Part shown: positions 43,658 through 53,200 of the stretch, piece after piece | Layout of the letters: every line of letters starts with the position of its first letter | Position numbering within the stretch: position 1 is the first letter of the stretch | Assembly (NCBI RefSeq): GCF_025452095.1 | Contig: NZ_CP104877.1 | Span: 868,001-932,000 of the forward strand | Direction of reading: 5' to 3' | DNA: 64,000 bases | From: Paenarthrobacter sp. JL.01a | GTDB lineage: Bacteria; Actinomycetota; Actinomycetes; Actinomycetales; Micrococcaceae | Program-made: the position numbers and the translations under genes | The notes under the pieces: generated by a model | The model's input: only the letters and a program-made list of their open reading frames with translations | Database searches by the model: none | What the model was told of the DNA's origin: nothing

Positions 43658-46282
43658 CTAGGCGTTCGCGATCAACCCAAGTTCAGCTTTGGACGCCAGC
43701 GCCGAGTGCTTCGGGAACACCCGGACGGTGTAGCCGAAGGAGCCCGAGCGGTTGATGACCAGCGAGCCGTTGAACAGGTGCCGCCCGTTTCCGAGGTCCT
43801 CCACCGGGTCCAGCTCCGCCACGACGATGTCTTCGAGTTCGTCGGATTCCTCCGCACGCCCGAAGGCCACTTCCACGGAGACGTCGTCGGGAGTCAGGTT
43901 GTTCAGCGCGACGTAGGCGTTGACCTGGAGGCTGTCGCCTACCTGGGGCTCCTCGGACACACCAACGGAGTCAACGTGTTCCACCACAACCTGCGGCCAC
44001 GCCTCGCGGACCTTGGACGTCCACGCTGCGAGTTCCTTGGCTTCCTTGAAGGACTCGGCAACAGCCCTGCGGCCTGACACCGCGGCCGGGCAGTAGAGGT
44101 TGTTCACGTAGTCGTGGAGCATCCGTTCAGCCGAAACGGCAGGACCGAGGTGGGCGAGAGTGTGCTTGATCATGGAGACCCAGTGGGTCGGCACGGTCTC
44201 GTGGCTGGACTCGGACGGTCCTGCGGCTCCGGCGCCCTGGGCAACCGTGGTGCCGTAGAAGCGGGGTGCCACCTGGGTTTCAAGCAGCTCATAGAGCGCC
44301 GCGGCCTCGATGTCATCCCGTTCGTCGGCGGATGCGCCGTTGTTGGCCGTCGGGATGGCCCAGCCGTTCTCGCCGTCGTACATCTCATCCCACCAGCCGT
44401 CCAGGACGGAAAGGTTGAGCGAGCCGTTGATCGCGGCCTTCATGCCGGACGTGCCGCAGGCTTCCAGGGGACGCAGCGGGTTGTTGAGCCATACGTCGCA
44501 GCCCGGGAACAGCGTCCGTGCCATGGCGATGTCGTAGTTCGGCAGGAACACGATCCTGTGCCGGACGTCGGGGTCGTCGGTGAAACGGACCAGGTCCTGG
44601 ATCATCTTCTTGCCGGCGTCATCTGCCGGGTGCGACTTACCGGCGATGACCAGCTGGATGGGGTGCTTGGGGTCGAGCAGCAAGGCCTTCAAGCGCGCAG
44701 GGTCGCGCAGCATGAGCGTCAGCCGCTTGTACGTTGGCACGCGGCGGGCGAAACCGATGGTGAGCACATCCGGGTCCAGTACCTTCTCGGTCCAGCCCAG
44801 CTCGGCATCGGCGGCGCCTCGCTTCTTCCAGGATGCCCGGAGCCGGCGTCGGACGTCTTCGATGAGCTGCGTGCGGAGTTCACGGCGGAGCCCCCACACG
44901 TCCTCGTCGCTGACGTTGTAGGCCAGGTCCCAGCGTCCCAACGCTTCGGCTTCGGCACCGAACTGGTGGCGTGCCAGGGAGGAAATCCGGGGGTCCACCC
45001 AGGTGGGCACGTGGACGCCGTTGGTAACGGAGGTGATCGGGATTTCGGAATGGTCGAACCCTGGCCAGAGGCCGGAGAACATTTCGCGCGAGACCACGCC
45101 GTGCAGCTTGGCCACACCGTTGGCGCGTTGCGCCAGGCGCAGGCCCATCACGGCCATGTTGAAGACCGAGGGGTTGCCGCCGTCGTAGTTTTCGCGGCCG
45201 AGCTCCAGGATCCGTTCCGTGGGCACCGCCGGTGCCAGTCCGGCGTCGAAGAAGTGCTTGATCTGCAGCGCCTCGAAACGGTCGATGCCGGCAGGTACGG
45301 GCGTGTGTGTCGTGAACACAGTGGACGCACGGCCAGCGGCGAGTGCTTCGTCCCAGCTGAGCGGGTTTTCGGCATCGGACATGGCTTCCTGAATGCGTTC
45401 AATCCCCAGGAACCCGGCGTGTCCCTCGTTGGTGTGGAAGACTTCCGGCGCAGGAGTGCCGGTCAGTTCCTGGTAGACGCGCAGGGCCTTGACGCCACCC
45501 ATGCCCAGCAGGAGCTCCTGCTGCAGGCGGTGATCGCCGCCGCCGCCGTAGAGCCGGTCGGTGATTCCGCGCGCGGCTTCGTCGTTCGAGGGGACGTTGG
45601 AGTCCAGCAGCAGCAGCGGAACGCGTCCGACGTCGGCACGCCACACGTGCGCGTGCAGCTCGCGGCCGTTGGGCAGCGGCAGGGAGATATGGACAGGCTT
45701 GCCTTGGCCGCCGTCCTTGGCCGGGTGGCGAAGCAGGGTCAGCGGGAGGCCGTCGGGATCCAGGACGGGGTAGGTTTCCTGCTGCCAGGCGTCGCGGGAC
45801 AGGGACTGTTTGAAGTAGCCGGCCTGGTAGAGGAGCCCGACGCCGATCAGCGGCACACCGAGGTCCGAAGCGGCCTTGAGGTGGTCACCGGCAAGGATGC
45901 CCAGGCCGCCGGAGTACTGCGGCAGAACTTCCGTGATGCCGAATTCGGGGGAGAAGTAGGCAATGCACGCCGGAGCGTCCTGGCCGAGGCCCTGGTACCA
46001 GCGCGGTTCACTGAGGTAGCGGTCAAGGTCCGCAGCCGCAGCCTGCACGCGGTCCACTACTTCGCCGTTGTTGGCCAGGTCCTGCAGCTGTTCGCGGCTG
46101 ATGGATCCGAGAAGGGCTATGGGGTCGTGCTGGGCGGCCTCCCACAGACCGGGGTTGATGCTCTCAAAGAGTTCCCGGGTTGGCCGGTGCCAGGACCAGC
46201 GCAAGTTGGTCGCCAATCGGGCCAGCGGCCGGATGGGCTCGGGGAGGACGGTACGGACTGTAAACCTTCGAATTGCCTTCAC
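43658..46282 (-). CDS. glgP: Alpha-glucan (glycogen) phosphorylase
   Basis: An 874-residue enzyme of the TIGR02094-type phosphorylase branch that releases glucose-1-phosphate from alpha-1,4-glucan. Conserved parts include the start KAIRRFTVRTVLPEPIRPLARLATNLRWSWH, HTNEGHAGFLGIERIQE, TTHTPVPAGIDRF and the PLP region EACGTSGMKAAINGSLNLS. GTG 46282 matches the family start; GTG 46291 adds three residues. It is divergent from glgE, so degradation and synthesis genes share one 125-base control region. Confidence 0.93.
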   Translation of the reverse strand: MKAIRRFTVRTVLPEPIRPLARLATNLRWSWHRPTRELFESINPGLWEAAQHDPIALLGSISREQLQDLANNGEVVDRVQAAAADLDRYLSEPRWYQGLGQDAPACIAYFSPEFGITEVLPQYSGGLGILAGDHLKAASDLGVPLIGVGLLYQAGYFKQSLSRDAWQQETYPVLDPDGLPLTLLRHPAKDGGQGKPVHISLPLPNGRELHAHVWRADVGRVPLLLLDSNVPSNDEAARGITDRLYGGGGDHRLQQELLLGMGGVKALRVYQELTGTPAPEVFHTNEGHAGFLGIERIQEAMSDAENPLSWDEALAAGRASTVFTTHTPVPAGIDRFEALQIKHFFDAGLAPAVPTERILELGRENYDGGNPSVFNMAVMGLRLAQRANGVAKLHGVVSREMFSGLWPGFDHSEIPITSVTNGVHVPTWVDPRISSLARHQFGAEAEALGRWDLAYNVSDEDVWGLRRELRTQLIEDVRRRLRASWKKRGAADAELGWTEKVLDPDVLTIGFARRVPTYKRLTLMLRDPARLKALLLDPKHPIQLVIAGKSHPADDAGKKMIQDLVRFTDDPDVRHRIVFLPNYDIAMARTLFPGCDVWLNNPLRPLEACGTSGMKAAINGSLNLSVLDGWWDEMYDGENGWAIPTANNGASADERDDIEAAALYELLETQVAPRFYGTTVAQGAGAAGPSESSHETVPTHWVSMIKHTLAHLGPAVSAERMLHDYVNNLYCPAAVSGRRAVAESFKEAKELAAWTSKVREAWPQVVVEHVDSVGVSEEPQVGDSLQVNAYVALNNLTPDDVSVEVAFGRAEESDELEDIVVAELDPVEDLGNGRHLFNGSLVINRSGSFGYTVRVFPKHSALASKAELGLIANA

Positions 46283-46407
46283 GAGCGCCACACTAACCGA
46301 CTCACATGGCAGTCGGAACAGGATCGGGTTTCTTTTAGGTAAATGTCATCTTGCGTCGAGTAGAAACCTCGTTTGCTTAGCATTCTGTGATTTTTCTCGC
46401 TAACGTC
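46283..46407. promoter_or_regulatory. Divergent glgP/glgE control region
   Basis: About 125 non-coding bases between divergent starts. On the forward strand TAACGT (46401-46406) lies just before the glgE start codons, and on the reverse strand TAGTGT lies 7 bases before GTG 46282; both suit leaderless promoters. No clear operator palindrome is seen. Confidence 0.5.
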
Positions 46408-48492
46408 ATGTTTGTGACGAAAACTGCGCGAACCACCACCGCTCTGAAATCCAAGACGACAACGGACATCACCGACGGACTTCGCTTCGGCCGGTTTCCC
46501 ATCACGGCCGTGCAGCCGGTGGTGGAGGGTGGCCGTTTCCCGGCGAAGGCGTTGCCTGGCGAGGACCTCGTGGTTGGCGCCACGGTCTTCCGTGAAGGGC
46601 ACGACCAGCTGGGCGTAACCGCCGTGCTGCTCGATCCCAGAGGCAAGGAGCGACAGCGCGTGCGGCTGGCCCCGGCCCAGGGCGAGCAGTGGAAGGGCCT
46701 TGACCGCTGGGAGGGCCTGATCACCCCCAGCGGCACAGGTGCGTGGTCGTTCGTCATCGAGGCCTGGCACGACCGCTATGGCACGTGGCACCACAACGCC
46801 GAAGTGAAGGTCGCCGCCGGCATCGACGTCGAATTGATGCTCGCCGAGGGTGCGGCCCTTCTGTCCGGAGCAGCCGACGACGCCGGACGTACCGGCGCTG
46901 AAAAGCGCACCCTGCGTGCCGCTTCAGTCGCTCTCGCCGACACCACCAAATCCGCCGAGGAGCGCCTTGGCGCCGGTTTCAGCCCCGCGGTGCTTGCCGC
47001 CGTCGAGCGTCTGCCCATCCGTGAACTGGTGACCGTTTCCGAACAATTCCCGCTGCAGGTGGAACGGGACCTGGCCGGCCGCGGCTCCTGGTACGAGTTC
47101 TTCCCGCGGTCCGAAGGCGCCGTGCTGGACCACTCCACGGGTGTGTGGACCTCCGGCAACTTCCGCACCGCGGCCAGGAGGCTTGACGCCGTGGCAGAGA
47201 TGGGCTTTGACATCATCTATCTGCCGCCCATCCATCCGATTGGCTTCCAGCACCGCAAGGGGCGCAACAACACGCTGACTCCAGGGCCCCAGGATCCGGG
47301 CTCGCCGTGGGCCATCGGTTCCAAGGACGGCGGCCACGATGCCATCCACCCTGAGCTGGGAACGTTCGAGGATTTTGACGCTTTTGTGGCAAGGGCCAAC
47401 GAGCTCGGCCTCGAAGTGGCCCTGGACCTGGCATTGCAGGCAGCTCCGGACCACCCCTGGGTCACGTCCAACCCCGAATGGTTCACCACGCGCGTGGACG
47501 GTTCGATCGCCTACGCCGAAAATCCTCCGAAGAAGTACCAGGACATCTACCCCCTGAACTTCGACAACGATCCCGTGGGCCTGTCCAAGGAAATCCTGCG
47601 CATCGTGCAGTTGTGGATCAGCCACGGCGTCAAGGTCTTCCGTGTGGACAACCCGCACACCAAGCCCGTGTGGTTCTGGGAATGGCTGATCGGGAAGATC
47701 AACAAGAAGAACCCCGAGGTGGTATTCCTGGCGGAGGCCTTCACACGCCCGCCCATGATGCACGCCCTGGGCCGGGCCGGCTTCCAGCAGTCGTACTCCT
47801 ACTTCACCTGGCGCAACACCAAGACTGAACTGGAAGAGTACTTCTACGAAGTCAGCCACGTCAGCCCGGCATATTTCCGGCCGAACTTCTTCGTGAACAC
47901 CCCGGACATCCTCACCGAGTACCTGCAGTACGGTGGCCCGGCGGCCTTCAAGATCCGCGCCGTCCTTGCCGCGACAGCCAGCCCGCTCTGGGGTGTCTAT
48001 GCCGGCTACGAGTTGTACGAGCACGTGGCACGGCCGGGCGCCGAGGAGTACATCGACAACGAGAAGTACGAATACAAGGCGCGGGACTGGGAAGGCGCGG
48101 CCGGGTCCGGGCGCACCCTGGCCCCGTACATCACCAGGCTCAACACCATCCGCAAGGACCACCTGGCGCTGGGCGACCTGCAGAACCTGACCATCCACCG
48201 CAGCACCGATGACGCCACGATCGTCTACTCGAAGCACAAGACGCTGCCCGACGGCACCAAGGACACCTTGATCATCGTGGTCAACGTGGATCCGCACAGC
48301 ACCCGTGAAAGCACGGTCTCGCTGGACCTGGCAGCCTTGGCGCTGGACCCGGCCGACCTCAACGAGGACGGACAGTTCCGCGTGGATGACCTGATCAGCG
48401 GACAGAGCTGGTGGTGGGGGGAACACAATTACGTCCGACTGGATGCACACGTTGAGCCGGCACACGTCCTGAGCATCCGGAGGCAGCCTTAG
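46408..48492 (+). CDS. glgE: Alpha-1,4-glucan:maltose-1-phosphate maltosyltransferase
   Basis: A 694-residue GH13_3 enzyme that adds maltose from maltose-1-phosphate to growing alpha-glucan. Nucleophile D414 (KVFRVDNPHTKP) and acid/base E443 (VVFLAEAFTRPP) are 29 residues apart, as in characterised GlgE. The N-terminal domain (RFPITAVQPVVEGGRFPAKA) and IYLPPIHPIG are typical. ATG 46408 and GTG 46414 are both possible starts. The stop shares a base with the treS start. Confidence 0.94.
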   Translation: MFVTKTARTTTALKSKTTTDITDGLRFGRFPITAVQPVVEGGRFPAKALPGEDLVVGATVFREGHDQLGVTAVLLDPRGKERQRVRLAPAQGEQWKGLDRWEGLITPSGTGAWSFVIEAWHDRYGTWHHNAEVKVAAGIDVELMLAEGAALLSGAADDAGRTGAEKRTLRAASVALADTTKSAEERLGAGFSPAVLAAVERLPIRELVTVSEQFPLQVERDLAGRGSWYEFFPRSEGAVLDHSTGVWTSGNFRTAARRLDAVAEMGFDIIYLPPIHPIGFQHRKGRNNTLTPGPQDPGSPWAIGSKDGGHDAIHPELGTFEDFDAFVARANELGLEVALDLALQAAPDHPWVTSNPEWFTTRVDGSIAYAENPPKKYQDIYPLNFDNDPVGLSKEILRIVQLWISHGVKVFRVDNPHTKPVWFWEWLIGKINKKNPEVVFLAEAFTRPPMMHALGRAGFQQSYSYFTWRNTKTELEEYFYEVSHVSPAYFRPNFFVNTPDILTEYLQYGGPAAFKIRAVLAATASPLWGVYAGYELYEHVARPGAEEYIDNEKYEYKARDWEGAAGSGRTLAPYITRLNTIRKDHLALGDLQNLTIHRSTDDATIVYSKHKTLPDGTKDTLIIVVNVDPHSTRESTVSLDLAALALDPADLNEDGQFRVDDLISGQSWWWGEHNYVRLDAHVEPAHVLSIRRQP

Positions 48493-50288
48493 TGAGTTTT
48501 TCCCCGCAGAATCCCAGCCAGTACTTCACTCCGAAGAACACCTTCGAGCTGAATGCCCCAGGTCTCCAGCATGATCCGCTCTGGTACCGCAAGGCAGTCT
48601 TCTATGAAGTGCTGGTGCGGGCTTTTGCGGACGCCAACGGGGATGGTTCCGGCGATTTCCAGGGATTGATCGACAAACTGGATTACCTCCAGTGGCTGGG
48701 CGTTGATTGTCTCTGGCTGCCGCCGTTCTTCCATTCCCCGTTGCGCGACGGCGGCTATGACATCGCCGACTATACGTCCGTCCTTGACGAATTCGGCACC
48801 ATCAGCGACTTCAAACGCCTGGTTGCCGAGGCCCACGCCCGGGGTGTGCGGGTCATCATCGACCTTCCCTTGAACCACACTTCGGACCAGCACCCGTGGT
48901 TCCAGGAATCCCGGAAGGACCCCACGGGACCCTACGGCGATTTCTATGTATGGAGCGATACTGACGAGAAATACCAGGACGCCCGCATCATCTTCGTGGA
49001 CACCGAAGAATCCAACTGGACGTTCGATCCCATCCGGCGGCAGTTCTTCTGGCACCGGTTCTTCAGCCACCAGCCGGACCTGAACTTCGAGAATCCCAAA
49101 GTCATCGAGGCGCTGTACGACGTCATCCGCTTTTGGCTGGACCAAGGAATCGATGGTTTCCGCGCTGACGCCATTCCCTACCTTTTCGAGGAGGAAGGGA
49201 CCAACTGCGAGAACCTGCCGGCGACGCACACGTTCCTGCAGGACCTCCGCCGCATGGTGGACGCCAACTATCCCGGCAGGGTGATCATCGCGGAGGCAAA
49301 CCAGCCGCCGCATGAAGTGGTGGAGTACTTCGGCACTGACGAAGCCCCCGAATGCCATATGGCCTTCCACTTCCCGATCATGCCCAGGTTGTACTACGCC
49401 CTCAGGGACCAAAAAGCCGCACCCATCATTGAGACGCTGCGTGATACCCCCGAGATCCCGCGCGGCGCACAATGGGGAACATTCCTGAGGAACCACGACG
49501 AACTGACGCTCGAGATGGTTCCCGCGGAGGAACGCGCGGCGATGCTCGGTTGGTATGCCCCGGACCCACGCATGAGGGCGAACATCGGCATCCGCCGTCG
49601 TTTGGCTCCGCTCCTGGACAACTCCCGGGCAGAGATCGAACTCATCAATGCCCTGTTGCTGTCCCTGCCCGGCAGTCCCTTCCTCTACTACGGGGACGAG
49701 ATCGGCATGGGCGACAACATCTGGCTCGATGACCGCGATGCCGTCCGCACGCCCATGCAGTGGAATCCCGACCGCAATGCGGGCTTCTCCTCGGCGGACC
49801 CGGGCAAGCTCTACCTGCCGGTGATCCAGTCGTTGGTTTACAACTACAGCATGGCCAATGTCGAGGCCGAAGCCGCTCATTCCGGTTCCCTCCTGCGGTG
49901 GACCCGGCAGATCCTCAGCGTCCGCAAGAACCATCCAGTGTTTGGCCTGGGCGGCTTCCGCCACATCGAAGCTGATCATGAGGTGGTGCTGGCCTACGTC
50001 CGGGAGCTGCCGGCGGGAAATCCGGAAGGGGCGGACGCGGAAACCATTCTGTGCGTCTTTAACCTTTCCCAGCACCCGGTGGCGGCAACGCTGGATGTTC
50101 CCGAGTTCGCGGGCCGCGGCCTGCGCGATATTTTCGGCGGCCAGCCTTTCCCGGCCGTCGGCGACAACGGTCATCTGACCGTGATGCTGGGCAGCCACAG
50201 TTTTTACTGGCTGCGGCTCCGCTCGGCATTTTCCAATCCCTCGTCGCCTTTTACCCAGGCGATTCCAGTGGTGACCTCCAAAGGATGA
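48492..50288 (+). CDS. treS: Trehalose synthase (maltose/trehalose isomerase)
   Basis: A 598-residue GH13_16 enzyme that interconverts trehalose and maltose. Signature regions are YEVLVRAFADANGDGSGD, DLPLNHTSDQHPWFQ, GFRADAIPYLFEEEGTNCENLP and IIAEANQPP, with YYGDEIGMGDN. It is full length and without the fused maltokinase seen in some actinobacteria. GTG 48492 overlaps the glgE stop (TAGTG). It feeds maltose to the maltokinase encoded next. Confidence 0.94.
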   Translation: MSFSPQNPSQYFTPKNTFELNAPGLQHDPLWYRKAVFYEVLVRAFADANGDGSGDFQGLIDKLDYLQWLGVDCLWLPPFFHSPLRDGGYDIADYTSVLDEFGTISDFKRLVAEAHARGVRVIIDLPLNHTSDQHPWFQESRKDPTGPYGDFYVWSDTDEKYQDARIIFVDTEESNWTFDPIRRQFFWHRFFSHQPDLNFENPKVIEALYDVIRFWLDQGIDGFRADAIPYLFEEEGTNCENLPATHTFLQDLRRMVDANYPGRVIIAEANQPPHEVVEYFGTDEAPECHMAFHFPIMPRLYYALRDQKAAPIIETLRDTPEIPRGAQWGTFLRNHDELTLEMVPAEERAAMLGWYAPDPRMRANIGIRRRLAPLLDNSRAEIELINALLLSLPGSPFLYYGDEIGMGDNIWLDDRDAVRTPMQWNPDRNAGFSSADPGKLYLPVIQSLVYNYSMANVEAEAAHSGSLLRWTRQILSVRKNHPVFGLGGFRHIEADHEVVLAYVRELPAGNPEGADAETILCVFNLSQHPVAATLDVPEFAGRGLRDIFGGQPFPAVGDNGHLTVMLGSHSFYWLRLRSAFSNPSSPFTQAIPVVTSKG

Positions 50289-50289
50289 G

Positions 50290-53200
50290 ATGAACAAGGA
50301 AAACTTGAACCCCTCCGTTGAAGGACTTCTTCGGGCATGGCTTCCCGGCAAACGTTGGTTCCCGGTCAAGAGCCCCGACTTTGCACTGGAGCAAGTGGGC
50401 AGCTTCCGGCTTCCAAGCGGCGGCGACGCCGTGTTGGAAGTCCTGCTGTTGGCCGTCACCCACAGGACGGCCGACGGCGGTCCGCGGACCGACGTCGTGC
50501 AGGTACCGCTGAGCTTCCACAGCCAGCCGCTGGTTGACGCGCCGACGGCCCTCCTGGGTGAGATCACGGATCCTGGCCTTCGCCTGGTGTACGACGCCGT
50601 CTACGATCCCGGATTTATTTCGGCCTGGCTGCAGCTGATGAGCAGCGAAGGAGCAGTGGCTTCGGTCCAGGGCCACCTCACCCATGGTCGCGTTCCGCTC
50701 CCGGGGACTCCGGTATCGGTGCGGGTCCTGTCCGGTGAGCAGTCCAACACGTCCGTCATTATCGACGACGGCGAGTCGGCCGCGATCGTGAAAATCTTCC
50801 GCGTCCTCTCGGCAGGCAAGAACCCGGAAGTGGAGCTGGGCGCCGCCCTGACAGCCGCTGACACCCGCGAGGTTCCCGCGACGTTGGGGTGGATCACGGG
50901 CTCGTGGCATGAGCCGGCGTCGAAAACCAATGCTGGGGAGTCCATTGCGGAGTCATCCGGCGAGCTGACGGTTGCGCACGAATTCCTGAGCGGTGGCCTG
51001 GACGCTTGGCGCCTGGCTGTTGACTCGGCAGCGGCCGGCCAGGATTTCACGGACGAAGCCCGTGGACTGGGAAAGGCCACGGCTACAGTCCACGCCAGGC
51101 TGGCGGAAACCTTTGGCACCCACGACGGCCAGGAGCAGGGCTCCGACATCATCGCAACCCTTGCCCGGCGCGTCCGGCAGTCGTGGGCTGAGGCGTCAAC
51201 CGCCGTCGGGCCTTATGACGGAAGTCTTGAAGAGCTGCTGTCGGCGCTCGATCCGCAGTCCGTGGGCCAGTTGCAGCGCATCCATGGCGACCTCCACCTG
51301 GGCCAGATCCTGCAGGTTCCCGGCGCAGCGGGGGAGCCTGGACGCTGGGCCATCCTGGACTTCGAAGGTGAGCCGCTCCGGACGATCGATGAGCGCAACA
51401 ACCCCGACCTTCCCTTGCGGGACGTCACCGGCATGTTGCGCTCGTTCGACTACGCAGCCGGGGCAGCCATCCGGGAAAACCCCGAGGCGAAGGTGCCGGA
51501 AAACTGGGTGGATGACTGCGCCGCAGCCTTCATCGAGGGGTACAGCGACGTCACCCCTGGAACCATTGACCGCCAGTCGCCGCTCTTTGTGGCATTGTGG
51601 CTGGACAAGGCCTTATACGAGGTGGTGTACGAGCTGCGTAACCGGCCCGACTGGTTGTCGATACCGGTCCACGCATCGCGACAAATCCTCGACAATACAA
51701 GCCGCGGCAAGCATGCGGCAGCAACAGCGGAAGGTAATGACATGACTGGCTCAGCACGTACCGAACGGCCCCGAGTTCCCCTGCACGTGGACTCCGAGAC
51801 CTTGGAACGCGTGGCGGCCGGCGCTTACCACGCGCCGCATTCGGTCCTTGGTGCCCACCTCGATGACCACGGCCATGTGACCATCAGGACGGTGAAGCAT
51901 CTGGCCAAAACCGTCACCGTAGTGACCGAGGCCGGCCGTACCCCCATGGAGCACGAATCCCACGGCGTGTGGACAGCGGTCCTCGAACCGCTTCAGGCCG
52001 GCCACGTGCCGGACTACCGTTTGGAAGTGGTGTACGACGTCGAACCCGTCACCATCGATGACCCGTACCACTACCTGCCTACCGTGGGTGAGGTGGACCT
52101 GCACCTGATCGGTGAAGGCCGCCACGAACGGCTCTGGGATGTTTTGGGGGCGCACGTCCAGCACTACCGTTCCTCGCTGAGCGCCGTGGACGGTGTTTCC
52201 TTCGCCGTCTGGGCTCCGAATGCCCAGGCTGTCCGCGTCAAGGGTGACTTCAACGGCTGGGATGGCCGTTCGCACGGCATGCGGTCCTTGGGCTCCTCCG
52301 GGGTGTGGGAACTCTTCATCCCGGGCGTTGTAGCAGGGGCGTGCTACAAATACGAGATCCTCACCAAGTCCGGCCACTGGATCGAAAAGGCCGACCCGCT
52401 GGCTTTCGGAACCGAAGTTCCTCCGCTGACGGCATCGCGCGTAGTGGACCCCAGCTACCGCTTCAAAGACGCGGAGTGGATGGCCGCCCGGGCCAAGAAG
52501 GACCCGCACAACTCGCCCATGAGCGTCTACGAAGTCCACCTTGGCTCCTGGCGCCTGGGCCTTGGCTACAAGGAACTCGCCAAGGAGCTCGTGGAGTACG
52601 TGAAGTGGCTCGGCTTCACCCACGTTGAATTCATGCCCGTTGCCGAGCACCCCTTCGGCGGCTCCTGGGGTTACCAGGTGACGTCCTACTTCGCGCCGAC
52701 GTCACGCTTCGGGCACCCGGACGAGTTCCGGTTCCTGGTGGACTCGCTCCACCAGGCCGGCATCGGTGTCCTGCTCGACTGGGTTCCTGCGCATTTCCCC
52801 AAGGACTCGTGGGCGCTGGCGCAGTTCGACGGCCAACCACTCTACGAGCACTCAGACCCCGCATTGGGGGAGCACCCTGACTGGGGAACCCTGATCTTCG
52901 ACTTCGGCCGCAGTGAGGTCCGCAACTTCCTGGTGGCCAACGCGCTGTACTGGCTCGAGGAGTTCCACGTCGACGGCCTGCGCGTGGACGCTGTGGCCTC
53001 GATGATCTACCTGGACTACTCCCGTGAAGAAGGCCAGTGGCGTCCGAACAAGTTCGGCGGCAGGGAAAACCTCGAGGCGATCTCCTTCATGCAGGAAGTC
53101 AATGCCACGGTCTATAAAACCCACCCGGGCGCGATCGTCATCGCTGAGGAGTCCACTGCGTTCCCAGGTGTTACGGCACCCACCAACCATGGCGGATTGG